A DNA stretch of 64,000 bases from Blastopirellula sediminis (GCF_020966755.1 NZ_JAJKFT010000010.1:2072720-2136719), one strand, 5' to 3'; numbered from the stretch's first letter, positions 8,548-17,231 are shown. Notes: generated by a model from the letters alone, not told the origin. Numbers and translations: made by a program.

Positions 8548-9030
8548 GGACTGGACCGCGGCGCACGTTTTTTTCGTTCGGAGTGGACTGGACTACGAAC
8601 GATTTCTTTTTGCTACTCCAGGAATCAAAGCCGTCTTTCCTAAACTTCCCATCATGTGGACCGCAGCGCGCGATTTTTTTTCACGCCGACTGGGCTGGAC
8701 TCCAACGCGCGTTTTTTTGCAGACGCGTCTGGACCACGGTCGAACCGATTTTTCGTGAACGCATCAACATCGACTGAGCAGTGGACTGGACCGCCCGTTT
8801 TTTTTCGCCCGGACTGGACTGGATTACGAATCATTCCTTTTCGCGTCTCTGGAGACCCAAATGCGTCTTTCCTAAACCGCCCATCATGTGGACCGCAGGG
8901 CGCGATTTTTTTCACGCCGACTGGACTGGACTTCAACGCCCGTTTTTTTGCAGACGCGACTGGACCACACGCGAACCAATTTGTCGTTAACGCATCAACA
9001 TTGACCGAGCAGTGGACTGGACCGCCCGTT
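8548..9030. repeat. Tandem repeat, period 231-235 bp, rich in T7-T8 tracts
   Basis: Unit starts, marked by GGACTGGACCGC, lie at 8548, 8783 and 9014, giving periods of 235 and 231 bp; the third copy is cut after about 17 bp. Within units, CCATCATGTGGACCGCAG, CACGCCGACTGG and AACGCATCAACAT recur in the same order. Each unit holds three T7-T8 runs, most of them preceded by GGAC-containing GC-rich sequence. The copies differ by many substitutions and small indels, so the duplication is not recent. Confidence 0.85.
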
Positions 9031-9286
9031 TTTTTCGCGCCAGGTCGCCAACCAGGTTGCGATTCGCTTCGCATCCAAATTGCCAATGAGCAGTCCATCT
9101 CAGCAATCGCCCGCTCGCGCAACATTGCCCGCGGCCAAGAGCGCTGCCAGACAGACCCGTTCGCACCCCGGAATCGACCACGAATCCGTGCGCTTTGTCA
9201 AGCAAGAATTTTAGTGCGGCGTCTGGAATCAAAAGCGGTTAAAAAGATTGGAAGCGCCCCCTCGGCAACTTGGAACTTTGGCCAAC

Positions 9287-9667
9287 GTGACGATCGAAAT
9301 AGTACTTACGGAAATCCGTCATTCCGAGAGCGGCGAAAGCCTATTCGTTCAGGGGAGGGGACGTCGTCGGATCTGTTTTGGACTTCGTTTGCATCGGTAT
9401 TCGTTACTAGTCGACAAGCACGGCTTCAGAATTATGCACAGCCGTGGGAAGGGGGCATTGGGAAAGGAACGGATCAAGAAAGTCACGGTAGAAGAGGAAG
9501 CGGAGAGGATGGCGCTGCGATGCTCGGTGACAATTGAGTACGAAAAAGCGTCTGGGAAGATCCAATCCGCCAAGCTAATTGCCGATGAAGTGACGGAGGG
9601 AGATTGGAACGCTTTTCTCGACGCGCTGCAGAGATTTGGGTATCCGCTTCAAAGAATCGAAACGTAG
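9287..9667 (+). CDS. Hypothetical protein
   Basis: The frame is open from 9248 to 9667; a GTG at 9287 gives 126 residues, but the start is unsure. The last 80 residues (from KHGFRIMHSRGKG to the FGYPLQRIET end) have the mixed charge and hydrophobic spacing of a folded protein, and the tail EGDWNAFLDALQRFGYP looks like a helix-capped domain end. I recognise no family. It sits in the repeat island with no operon partner and could be an acquired or decaying gene. Confidence 0.35.
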   Translation: MTIEIVLTEIRHSESGESLFVQGRGRRRICFGLRLHRYSLLVDKHGFRIMHSRGKGALGKERIKKVTVEEEAERMALRCSVTIEYEKASGKIQSAKLIADEVTEGDWNAFLDALQRFGYPLQRIET

Positions 9668-9735
9668 CTCTGACCAATGCGACGAGTTGGAGGCGATCTA
9701 AGTGGGCGGAAATGGCGGACGCTGCAGTCCCATGT

Positions 9736-9755
9736 CACTGTCGCAGGCGACAGTG
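9736..9755. repeat. Short perfect hairpin
   Basis: CACTGTCGC (9736-9744) and GCGACAGTG (9747-9755) form a perfect inverted repeat between two hypothetical genes that converge here. No T-run follows. It may stop transcription or be a remnant of a mobile repeat. Confidence 0.4.
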
Positions 9756-9871
9756 CGCCCAGCGTTTGACCCAATCCGGCCGTAAGCGGCACGGGTTCCG
9801 TTCACTCTTCCCGAAAACATAGAACGTTTACGAAGAGCGTTCCCTTCCGGGAGGGCTTGGCCCCATCACGG

Positions 9872-10162
9872 TCATTCAATTACATACGTGGTCTTCGTAC
9901 GAGAGCCGTCTTTGGGGTCAACCCAATGATCTGTTTTGCGTATGTGTCCCTCGACTTCCAACTTGTCGAGATCGTCGCTGGAGAACTCAAACGGGACGTT
10001 GGGAGTTCCAATATCTTTTCCATTTACGGAAATCCAATGATACATGCCGAACGGCAAGTAACCGAGGTATTCCGTGGAATAGTCAAAGGTCTTGGTCCTG
10101 TCGAGGGCAACGGCGTTCTGAATGCCTTCCAAGAGTTGTTTCTGTGTTTGCGTCAGGCTCAT
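9872..10162 (-). CDS. Hypothetical protein
   Basis: A 96-residue soluble protein starting MSLTQTQKQLLEGI, with a mixed helix/strand pattern and an acidic middle (FEFSSDDLDKLEVEGH). The second half reads like a small winged or strand-rich domain ending SRTKTTYVIE. Family not recognised. Composition and start look genuine. It is isolated, in the accessory island between repeats. Confidence 0.55.
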   Translation of the reverse strand: MSLTQTQKQLLEGIQNAVALDRTKTFDYSTEYLGYLPFGMYHWISVNGKDIGTPNVPFEFSSDDLDKLEVEGHIRKTDHWVDPKDGSRTKTTYVIE

Positions 10163-10286
10163 TTTCCCACAGCACTCAAAGTGCAGACGAATTCAAAGGG
10201 GATGGGGGGCCTTTTCAAGGCCGCAACGAAATTGACCCCCGTCCCCTTTGATTCGTCCGAAAGGCCTCTCGTGCGCTGATTATTTT

Positions 10287-10326
10287 CGGCCACATTCCCT
10301 CGGCTTGCGCCTCGGGTTAGTGTTGG
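10287..10326 (+). repeat. REP-like element, single copy
   Basis: This 40-bp unit contains CATTCCCTCGGCTTGCGCCT and ends CGGGTTAGTGTT. It belongs to the same family as the elements at 10371, 11955, 25509, 42509, 51533 and 60966. It and the following CGCTTTCGGCTCTCCGCT stretch form a composite that recurs at 60966-61045. Confidence 0.8.
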
Positions 10327-10370
10327 TTTTCTTCTTGCCGCTTTCGGCTCTCCGCTGTCCGCTTTTCTTC

Positions 10371-10410
10371 CGGCCGCATTTCCCTTGCTTGCGCTGCGGG
10401 CTAGTGTTGA
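10371..10410 (+). repeat. REP-like element, single copy (GCGCTGCGGG subtype)
   Basis: This second unit lies in the same orientation 84 bp after the first: CATTTCCCTTGCTTGCGCTG followed by CGGGCTAGTGTT. It carries the GCTGCGGGCTAG variant rather than GCCTCGGGTTAG. It lies just downstream of the sulfatase stop. Confidence 0.8.
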
Positions 10411-10425
10411 GTCGGTTGGCGTTTT

Positions 10426-11853
10426 CTACTTCAGTGGCTTCGCCAAGTCGGCTTGCTTTTTGAGTTGCTCCCGCAGCTTGATCAAATCATCTTGCGACGC
10501 CAAATCTTTCGCCAGGTTTGTGTACTGCTGCGGATCGGTTTCCATGTCGTACAGTTCTTCGCTCCCGTCGCTGTAGGCGATGTAGGCGTAGCGATCGGTT
10601 CGTAGGAGTTTTCCTTTGTTGGTTTGGCAAAGGATCTCGTCGCGGGCCGACGTCTCGGGAGAGTTGATCGCGGCGACCTGGCTGACTCCTTGCAGGTAGT
10701 CGGGGATCTTCAGGCCGCAGAGTTCGGCCAGCGTGGGGTAGATGTCGATCTGTCCGGCCAGGCCGTTGACCACTTTTGGCGCTTGGCCGGGGATGGCGAT
10801 GATCAGCGGGATGTGGGTCGACTCTTCGTGCAGACTCATCTTTTGCCAGAAGTCATGTTCGCCGAGGTGATAACCATGGTCGGCGGTGAAGACGACGATC
10901 GTGTTTTTGTCGAGGCCGAGCTTCTTCAATTCGTCCAGGACGCGGCCGACCTGATAATCCATGTAGGCGACCGACGCGTAGTAGGCCGATAGCGTTTCGT
11001 GCTGACCGTCGAGCGTCATGCCGGTCGCTTTGCTGTTGCGGGAGATGCCGGCCTTGGGGATGTCGTCCCAGTCGCCGGCGATCTTCGGCGGGAGCGTCAT
11101 CTTGTCGGCCGGATACGGACCAAAGAACTTGGCCGGCGCGACTAGCGGCACGTGCGGGCGAACCATGCCGACCGCCAGGAAGAAGCGTTCGTCTTTGTGT
11201 TCGCGCAGCAATTCGATCGCTTTGTCGGCCGCTTGGTGATCGGCTTGTTCGGTTCCGTCGGTCGACGTTTTGACGGCGTAGAAGGCGGTGCCGAAGCCGA
11301 GCCCGTAATGCTTGTCGGGATCTTTGTTCAGCTTCTCGTTGGAATAGACCGCCGCTTCCCCTTCGCTCATCCACTCGGGCGCTTTGCAGTTAAAGGCCTC
11401 GTCCCACGACGCCGCATGATCGGCGCCGGGTGCGCCGGCGGTGATGTCGCCGGGGATGCTCATGTGATAGATCTTGCTGACGCGGGCGGCGTAGTAACCA
11501 TTGTCGCGAAAGTGCTGCGACATGCTGTGACGCTGGCCGAGATTCTTCGTGAAGTTGGTCGACTGGCCGTTGTTCATCACGCCGATCGTCGACGTGTGCA
11601 TGCTCGACATTAGCGCCGCCCGCGATGGCCCGCAGACCGGGTATTGGCAATAGGTATGGGTGAACTTCACGCCCCGCGCGGCGAGTCGATCGATGTTGGG
11701 GGATTTGCACTCGCGATGACCGTAGCACGAAAGGGCTTCGGCCGAGAGGTCGTCGGAGATGATGAAGAGAACGTTGTACTTGCCGTCGGCGGCCGAAAGG
11801 GAAGAGGCGGCGAGCGACAGGACGATTGCGACGAGCCAAGGACGAGCAGGCAT
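10426..11853 (-). CDS. Secreted Cys-type sulfatase (iduronate-2-sulfatase-like)
   Basis: This 475-residue enzyme hydrolyses sulfate esters, probably of a sulfated polysaccharide. It begins with a signal peptide (residues 1-21, ending SLSA-AD). The metal site starts with IISDDLS, and the formylglycine cysteine is Cys74 in YPVCGPSR, the C-x-P-S-R consensus. Further conserved parts are GMVRPHVPLVAPAKF and FTADHGYHLGEHDFW with metal/catalytic Asp and His. The architecture matches planctomycete iduronate-2-sulfatase-like proteins; the true substrate is unknown. A maturase that forms formylglycine is not in the window. Confidence 0.93.
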   Translation of the reverse strand: MPARPWLVAIVLSLAASSLSAADGKYNVLFIISDDLSAEALSCYGHRECKSPNIDRLAARGVKFTHTYCQYPVCGPSRAALMSSMHTSTIGVMNNGQSTNFTKNLGQRHSMSQHFRDNGYYAARVSKIYHMSIPGDITAGAPGADHAASWDEAFNCKAPEWMSEGEAAVYSNEKLNKDPDKHYGLGFGTAFYAVKTSTDGTEQADHQAADKAIELLREHKDERFFLAVGMVRPHVPLVAPAKFFGPYPADKMTLPPKIAGDWDDIPKAGISRNSKATGMTLDGQHETLSAYYASVAYMDYQVGRVLDELKKLGLDKNTIVVFTADHGYHLGEHDFWQKMSLHEESTHIPLIIAIPGQAPKVVNGLAGQIDIYPTLAELCGLKIPDYLQGVSQVAAINSPETSARDEILCQTNKGKLLRTDRYAYIAYSDGSEELYDMETDPQQYTNLAKDLASQDDLIKLREQLKKQADLAKPLK

Positions 11854-11954
11854 GAGGAACGGCTCCTGGCGGTGGAGGATAGCGGGGGATGGGATAGGTG
11901 TGATTGTAGTTCAAGTCGAACGACAATTCACCATCGGCCGCAAGGGTGAATCCC

Positions 11955-12109
11955 AACACTAGCCCGCAGCGCAAGCGAGGGAATGGACTCGCAAGCAAAT
12001 GACGAATGTCGAAGCTCGAATGACGAACCCTCTTCCATTCGTCATTCTGATTTCGACATTCGTCATTTAGCCCGACGCATTTCCCTCGCTTGCGCTGCGG
12101 GCTAGTGTT
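11955..12109. repeat. Paired REP-like element (inverted doublet)
   Basis: The left end starts AACACTAGCCCGCAGCGCAA; the right end is its inverted copy ending GGGCTAGTGTT. Between them lie paired AAATGACGAATGTCG / CGACATTCGTCATTT arms. The whole 155 bp could fold as a long hairpin. The right end overlaps the 3' end of the trmH-like gene and supplies its TAG stop. Confidence 0.9.
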
Positions 12110-12905
12110 GCCGTTGGCGGTCCGCTTCGTAGAGGAGCACGGCGGCGGTGGTGGAGACGTTCAGGCTGTCGGCGATGCCGCGCATCGGGAGGCGGATGTT
12201 GGTGACGTCGTCGGCGAGCCAGCGACCCGAGAGTCCTTCCGCTTCGCTGCCGAGGATCAACGCCGTTGGTCCGGCGAAGCTGACCTGTTCATACGAGACG
12301 GCGCCTTCGACGCGGGCGGCGAACATCTGGACGCCGGCCGCGCGGAGGAAGGCGAACGTTTCGGCCGTGGTCGCTTCAAACGTCGGGACGGCGAAGATGG
12401 TGCCGAGGCTGGCGCGGATCGCATTCGGATTGAAAAGATCGGTTCTCGCATCGGCCGCGATCATGCAATCGGCGCCAACCGCATCGGCAGTGCGGAGAAT
12501 CGCGCCGAGGTTGCCCGGCTTTTCGACCCCTTCCAGCACGACGATCAGCGGCGATGCGGAGAGAACGCTCGCGTCGAGCGCCGTGTCGGGATAGTTGGCG
12601 ACCGCAACGGCGCCTTCGGCACGTTCGCCAAAGGAGAGCTTCTCGCAGACGTCGCGGGTGATTTCGTAGACGTTCAAGTCGCGCTGGCTATCGACTCGAT
12701 TGCGCAGCGCGTCCGCTTCGGCGCCGACCAGCATTTCGTCGCAGAGAAAAAGTTCGAGGAGCGGGAAGCCTTTCGCCAACGCGCGGTCGATCTCGCGGAC
12801 GCCGTCGATGATGGTCCGCCCTTGCTGCTCGCGAGCGCGGCGCTGACGCAACTTGGCGGCCGCTTTGATCCGCGGGTTTTGGACGCTGGTAATCCGCTCT
12901 GGCAT
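12102..12905 (-). CDS. TrmH/SpoU-family RNA 2'-O-methyltransferase
   Basis: A 267-residue SPOUT enzyme that should methylate a ribose in tRNA or rRNA. It has the N-terminal substrate-binding domain (SVQNPRIKAAAKLRQRRARE, then GVREIDRAL) and the C-terminal knotted domain with LEGVEKPGNLGAILRTADA, LILGSEAEGL and the C-terminal LPMRGIADSLNVSTTAAVLL. The last codons (His, stop) lie inside a REP-like repeat. It is 14 bp downstream of another RNA methyltransferase gene on the same strand, so they probably form an operon. The RNA target cannot be told from sequence. Confidence 0.92.
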   Translation of the reverse strand: MPERITSVQNPRIKAAAKLRQRRAREQQGRTIIDGVREIDRALAKGFPLLELFLCDEMLVGAEADALRNRVDSQRDLNVYEITRDVCEKLSFGERAEGAVAVANYPDTALDASVLSASPLIVVLEGVEKPGNLGAILRTADAVGADCMIAADARTDLFNPNAIRASLGTIFAVPTFEATTAETFAFLRAAGVQMFAARVEGAVSYEQVSFAGPTALILGSEAEGLSGRWLADDVTNIRLPMRGIADSLNVSTTAAVLLYEADRQRQH

Positions 12906-12919
12906 GGGGTGATTCCGTG

Positions 12920-13765
12920 TTATTGCGACCAGCGAGCCAAGATGCCGCTGGGGAGTCGCCGATCGTCGGCGGAAGGAATGAACAAAGGACGCGCTTCGAG
13001 CCCGGCGACGCGTCGCTCGAAATAATAACGCTCGAGCATCTGTCGCAGTTCGACCGGACCAAGTCCCGGCGAGTGACAGGTCAGCAGGATCGCGGCGTCG
13101 TCGGTCGAGATGGTGCGGAGTTCGGCGAGCAGCTCAGGCAAGTGTTGATCGACGCGCCAAACTTCTCCTTTGACGCCGTGCCCGTAGCTGGGGGGATCAA
13201 GGATGATTAGGTCATATTGCGAGCCCCGTTTCACTTCGCGGCGGACGAACTTGCGGGCGTCGTCGGCGATCCAGCGAATCGGGGCGTCGGTAAGGCCTGA
13301 GATTTCGGCATTGCGCCGCGCCCACTGCACGACGTTCTTCGCGGCGTCGACGTGCGCCACTTCCGCGCCGGCCGCGGCGGCGGCGAGCGTGCTGCCGCCG
13401 GTGTAGGCGAACAAATTCAAAACTTTGGCTGACGGCCGCGTCGCAACGGTCTTGGCGATCCAGTCCCAGTTCTCGGCCTGCTCCGGAAAAATGCCCAAGT
13501 GTCCGAAATCGGTCGGTTTCAGCTCGAACGAGAAGGGCCCGTGCGAAATCGTCCAGGTCGACGGCAACGCATCGGCGGGGCGCCAGACTCCGCGATCGCC
13601 GTCGGTTCGCTCGTAGCGACACGCGGCCTCCCGCCACAACGGACGTTGGGCAGGCCGGGAGGTTTCGGCGGAGGGAGACAAGCGATCGAGCAGAAAAGGC
13701 CCGAAACGCTCTAATTTGCGTCCATCGCCAAAGTCGAGCAGTTGATATTGGTCAGGCGTAAACAA
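12920..13765 (-). CDS. SAM-dependent rRNA methyltransferase, RlmI/RlmK type
   Basis: This 281-residue class I methyltransferase has the family's FGHLGIFPEQAENWDWI segment before the SAM site, motif I VLNLFAYTGGSTLAAAAAG, motif II AHVDAAKNVVQWARRN, the DDARKFVRRE loop and the catalytic ILDPPSYGHG. These match RlmI/RlmK-type enzymes that methylate 23S rRNA bases. It lacks the N-terminal PUA domain of E. coli RlmI, as many planctomycete members do. It lies 14 bp upstream of the trmH-like gene. Confidence 0.88.
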   Translation of the reverse strand: MFTPDQYQLLDFGDGRKLERFGPFLLDRLSPSAETSRPAQRPLWREAACRYERTDGDRGVWRPADALPSTWTISHGPFSFELKPTDFGHLGIFPEQAENWDWIAKTVATRPSAKVLNLFAYTGGSTLAAAAAGAEVAHVDAAKNVVQWARRNAEISGLTDAPIRWIADDARKFVRREVKRGSQYDLIILDPPSYGHGVKGEVWRVDQHLPELLAELRTISTDDAAILLTCHSPGLGPVELRQMLERYYFERRVAGLEARPLFIPSADDRRLPSGILARWSQ

Positions 13766-13854
13766 GTCAGCAGGGGTGGATTGGGGGAGTCAGATTGTTT
13801 TCCTCTGGCATTATTGTGAAGATCGGGGGAGAATACGAAAGACCGCCTACCAAA

Positions 13855-15081
13855 ATGCCGCTAATCAAGGAACGGCCGTTGAGACCGTCTCTCTTCTATA
13901 TATCGCTTGTTCTGATCGCGTGTTGCGCCTCCCAGATCTTTGCGCAAGCTCCTGTCGAAACGACGACGGAAGAAGGAACCCCGGAAAATCAGGCGCCTGC
14001 GATGTCGGCGGACGAGGTTCGCCGTTTGATCGCGAAGCTCGATTCGGAGCGGTTTTTGATCCGCGAGGATGCGACCGAAAAGTTGTCGCACGCCGGACCG
14101 GAGGCGATTGATGAGCTGACGGCGGCGGTTTCGAGCGGCAGTCTCGAAAAATCGATCCGCTGCATCCATATTTTGAAGCGATTTACGCTGGGGGACGACA
14201 TCAACGCCGAGATCGCCGCCACCGAACGGCTGGAGTTGATCGCGGCGGCCGGTAACGACGGGGTCTCGCAATACGCCCAGGATACGCTCAACCGAGTTGC
14301 GACGCTGCAAGAGGAACGCTCGCGGCGGGTGCTGCGCAGTTTGGGACTGAAGTTCAGCGAATATATGCCGGCGCCCGGCTTTGTCGATCCGTCGCGCGGA
14401 CCGAGCGTCACGATTGACGACAGCTACAAGGGCGGACCGAAAGAGCTGTACTATTTGCGTCAGCTCCGCTTTATCGAAGACGTGCAGATGTCGGGGGAGA
14501 AGATCACCGCCGAATATCTGAAACAGGTCGCGACGATGCAAAACGTGCGACTGCTGACGATCAAAGAAACGCCGAACATCGACGACGAGGCGCTTGGCGA
14601 GTTGAACCCGCTGTTGCCGCGACTGGAAAACGTGCGGTTCTACTATCTGCCGATCGACGACGAAGTGATTCCGATGTTCGGCAAGATGGGGCGATTGATC
14701 AAAGCGGAACTGTACGGCACCGAGCTCTCCGAAAAAGGGAAAGCGGAACTGTTCGCCCAGTTCGGCGGCGATCCGCGGCGGATGGATATTCGCAACGGCG
14801 CCTTTTTGGGAGTCCAGGGACAAACGATCGCCGAGTCTCCCTGCACGGTGGAAGACGTGCCGCGAGAAGGAAGCGCTTTCGCCGCGGGAGTACGTAAGGC
14901 GGATGTGATCGAGCAGGTCGACGGCAAAGACGTTCCGCACTTCACGGCGCTGACCGAATTCTTGCGAGACAAGAAAGTGGGGGACAAAATCAAGATGAAG
15001 ATCCTCCGTGACGGTGAACCGATCGAGCTGACGGTGACGCTGGGCAAATGGCCAATGCGTCAGGATTACGTCGGCCGCTAG
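13855..15081 (+). CDS. Secreted/periplasmic protein with C-terminal PDZ domain
   Basis: This 408-residue protein starts with a signal peptide (LFYISLVLIACCASQIFAQA, cut after about residue 31). A helical part follows (about residues 45-160; SADEVRRLIAKLDSERFLIR), resembling HEAT-type repeats, then a leucine-rich stretch around 220-300, then a PDZ domain at the C-terminus (FLGVQGQTI ... AFAAGVRKADVIEQVDGKDV). No protease residues were seen, so it is probably a peptide-binding scaffold. ATG at 13855 gives a clean signal peptide. Confidence 0.8.
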   Translation: MPLIKERPLRPSLFYISLVLIACCASQIFAQAPVETTTEEGTPENQAPAMSADEVRRLIAKLDSERFLIREDATEKLSHAGPEAIDELTAAVSSGSLEKSIRCIHILKRFTLGDDINAEIAATERLELIAAAGNDGVSQYAQDTLNRVATLQEERSRRVLRSLGLKFSEYMPAPGFVDPSRGPSVTIDDSYKGGPKELYYLRQLRFIEDVQMSGEKITAEYLKQVATMQNVRLLTIKETPNIDDEALGELNPLLPRLENVRFYYLPIDDEVIPMFGKMGRLIKAELYGTELSEKGKAELFAQFGGDPRRMDIRNGAFLGVQGQTIAESPCTVEDVPREGSAFAAGVRKADVIEQVDGKDVPHFTALTEFLRDKKVGDKIKMKILRDGEPIELTVTLGKWPMRQDYVGR

Positions 15082-15149
15082 ACGGTTTCTTTTGTATCGC
15101 CCTGTTTTTCTGAACAGGGCGCCGCTCTCTCCAAAGATACGAGTTCGAC

Positions 15150-16130
15150 ATGAACGATACGCTAACGGTCGCCGGCGGCGGCAAACTGCCGCTGGTTGGT
15201 TTGGGAACGTGGAAGATTGACGCAGCGATCTTGCCTGATCTGATCGTCGCCGCGATCGAGGCCGGCTATCGCCACATTGACTGCGCTTGCGATTACGGCA
15301 ACGAAGAGGCGGTTGGCGCCGGGTTGCAAAAGGCGCTGCAGCAGGGACTTTGCCGTCGCGAAGATCTCTGGATCACGTCGAAGCTCTGGAACACCTATCA
15401 TCGGCCGGAGCATGTGCGAGCCGCGGCTGAACGTTCGCTCCGCGACTTGCAGATCGACTACTTCGATCTCTATCACATTCACTTTCCGATCGCGCTGGAG
15501 TACGTGTCACCGGAAACGCGGTATCCGCCGGCGTGGTTCTTCGATCCCAGTGCGGCCGAGCCCGCGATGCGACCGATCGCCGTGCCGCAAGCCGAGACCT
15601 GGCAAGCGATGCAGGAGCTGAAAACGGCAGGCCTGGCGCGGCATTTGGGCGTGTGCAACTTCAATATTTCACTACTGCGAGAGATCACCGCCGCCACCTT
15701 GGCGACGCCGGCGGTGTTGCAGGTCGAACTGCATCCGTATCTAGCGCAAACGCGGCTGATCCGCTATTGCCAGCAGCAAGGAATCGCGGTGACCGGCTAC
15801 TCGCCGCTGGGCGCTCCGTCGTACGTTCCGCTGGGGATGGCGACCAGCGAAGAAGACTTGCTGAGCGACGAAACGATCTTGGCGATCGCCGAAGCGCATA
15901 GCAAAACGCCGGGGCAGATCGCTCTGAAGTGGAACGTGCAACGCGGCGTGGCGGTGATTCCGAAGACGAGCCGCGTCCAGCGGCTGGCCGAGAACCTGGC
16001 GCTGTTCGACTTTGAACTAAGCGAGCCGCAGATGAAAGCGATCAATCAGCTTGATCGGCATCGCCGGTTCAATGATCCAGGGCATTTCTGCGAAGCGGCG
16101 TTCGGCGCCTTTTTCCCGATCTATGACTGA
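15150..16130 (+). CDS. Aldo/keto reductase
   Basis: This NAD(P)H-dependent (beta/alpha)8 reductase of 326 residues has the full catalytic tetrad: Asp44 and Tyr49 (HIDCACDYGNE), Lys78 (ITSKLW) and His111 (YHIHFP). The cofactor-binding IPKTSRVQRLAENL is near the C-terminus. Similarity to xylose/aldose reductases is good, but the substrate is open. Its 3' end overlaps the end of the convergent antiporter gene by 114 bp on the opposite strand; the conserved C-terminus (FNDPGHFCEAAFGAFFP) shows the overlap is real. Confidence 0.93.
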   Translation: MNDTLTVAGGGKLPLVGLGTWKIDAAILPDLIVAAIEAGYRHIDCACDYGNEEAVGAGLQKALQQGLCRREDLWITSKLWNTYHRPEHVRAAAERSLRDLQIDYFDLYHIHFPIALEYVSPETRYPPAWFFDPSAAEPAMRPIAVPQAETWQAMQELKTAGLARHLGVCNFNISLLREITAATLATPAVLQVELHPYLAQTRLIRYCQQQGIAVTGYSPLGAPSYVPLGMATSEEDLLSDETILAIAEAHSKTPGQIALKWNVQRGVAVIPKTSRVQRLAENLALFDFELSEPQMKAINQLDRHRRFNDPGHFCEAAFGAFFPIYD

Positions 16131-17231
16131 GGGCGGACCGCGGCGGCGCGACGTTTCTTCTATTGCCGGAGAGGCAGTTGGCTCTTCGGCTTGAACCGCA
16201 GGGTTGGTCAGTCGATAGATCACGTAGAGGGATGCGATCACCAGCAGCACGACAAGCAGCGCGTCGGGCTCGACCAGCAGATAACGCTTTTCGGCCCGAT
16301 AGAGAATCCCCATCGTCGCCACGCACGTGACGAAGATCACCAGGCCGGCGGTCACCGCGTGCACGCCGCTGGCGTCTTGCAAAATGGCGCCGCGACTATA
16401 GAACGCATCGACCGGCAGGATGATCGCGATGTTGAACGCGTTGCTGCCGAGGATATTGCCGATCGCCATGTCGGAGGCGCCCATCCGGACGGCGACGATC
16501 GTGGTGACCATTTCCGGCAGGCTGGTCGTTAGCGCGAGAAACGTACTGCCGACGAAGCTGCCGCCGAGTCCCGTCACTTCCGCCACCCGATCGGCGACGA
16601 TCGACAAGTAGCGAGCCGCAATGAAGATGACGACGGTCGCGATCAGGTAGGTCGCAATCGCGCGGGTCAGCGACATCTTCTTTTCTTCCGCTTCCTCCAG
16701 CAGCGGCGCCTCTAACGTCGCCGCGACTTGTTGGTCGAGATAGATCAGCCGGAGCGAGAAGAGGTAAAACAAACCGACGCCGAGCGAGCCGAGTCCGACA
16801 TGTCCCCACGCGAGCGGCAGATCGGTCTGTTGATGATGCAGCAGCAAGAAGAGGAGCAGGATCGAAGTGAGCGCGACGCTGGCCAACGCCGAGAGGGCAT
16901 GCGCCGCCGAGAGGGGGCTGAACATCCGCGTCTTCGAACGAATCGCCAAATCGATGACGCCGAGGATCAACAGATTGAAGAGGGAGCTTCCCAAGATATT
17001 TCCCATCGCCAGGTCGACGCCGGTGGCGTAGTCGGGAAGCTGGACCGCATTGATGTTGATCGCAAATTCGGGAAGGCTGGTCGCCGCGGCCAACAGGACG
17101 AGGCCGGCCAGCGAACTGCCGAGCCCTGACTTCTCGCCGATCACGTCGGCGGCTTTGGTCATGAAGCTGCCGGCGATGACGATGACGACCGCCAGGCCGA
17201 CGAACTGAGCGAAGAGGGTGGGCAATTCCAA
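16017..17231 (-). CDS. Cation antiporter of the CaCA (Na+/Ca2+ exchanger) family
   Basis: This 404-residue membrane protein has two halves, each with an alpha-repeat: AAATSLPEFAININA with GNILGSSLFNLLILG in the first, and LTTSLPEMVTTIVAV with GNILGSNAFNIAIILP in the second. About ten membrane segments are visible. CaCA proteins exchange Ca2+ or other cations for Na+, H+ or K+. The C-terminal ~40 residues after the last helix are polar and overlap the aldo/keto reductase gene on the other strand, which may limit their evolution. An earlier stop would be needed to avoid the overlap, and none is seen. Confidence 0.92.
   Translation of the reverse strand: MELPTLFAQFVGLAVVIVIAGSFMTKAADVIGEKSGLGSSLAGLVLLAAATSLPEFAININAVQLPDYATGVDLAMGNILGSSLFNLLILGVIDLAIRSKTRMFSPLSAAHALSALASVALTSILLLFLLLHHQQTDLPLAWGHVGLGSLGVGLFYLFSLRLIYLDQQVAATLEAPLLEEAEEKKMSLTRAIATYLIATVVIFIAARYLSIVADRVAEVTGLGGSFVGSTFLALTTSLPEMVTTIVAVRMGASDMAIGNILGSNAFNIAIILPVDAFYSRGAILQDASGVHAVTAGLVIFVTCVATMGILYRAEKRYLLVEPDALLVVLLVIASLYVIYRLTNPAVQAEEPTASPAIEETSRRRGPPSVIDREKGAERRFAEMPWIIEPAMPIKLIDRFHLRLA

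Larger units (their letters stand above)
8375..9286. other. Gene-poor repeat island after folD
   Basis: No convincing gene was found. The region begins with the folD hairpin, then a piece resembling the core of the REP-like repeats (paired CATTCGTCATT at about 8500-8537), then two and a bit copies of a 231-235 bp tandem repeat (8548-9030), then 250 bp of unique sequence. Frames on both strands stay open through the repeats, but both are low-complexity and I do not call them. Confidence 0.6.

Noticed and set aside
8548..9030. CRISPR array
   Set aside because: The units are long (231-235 bp), have no spacer structure and no cas genes are near.
8656..9537. Plus-strand repetitive frame across the tandem repeat
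   Set aside because: Periods of 235 and 231 bp do not keep one frame through all copies, and the opposite strand is equally open, so coding is not supported.
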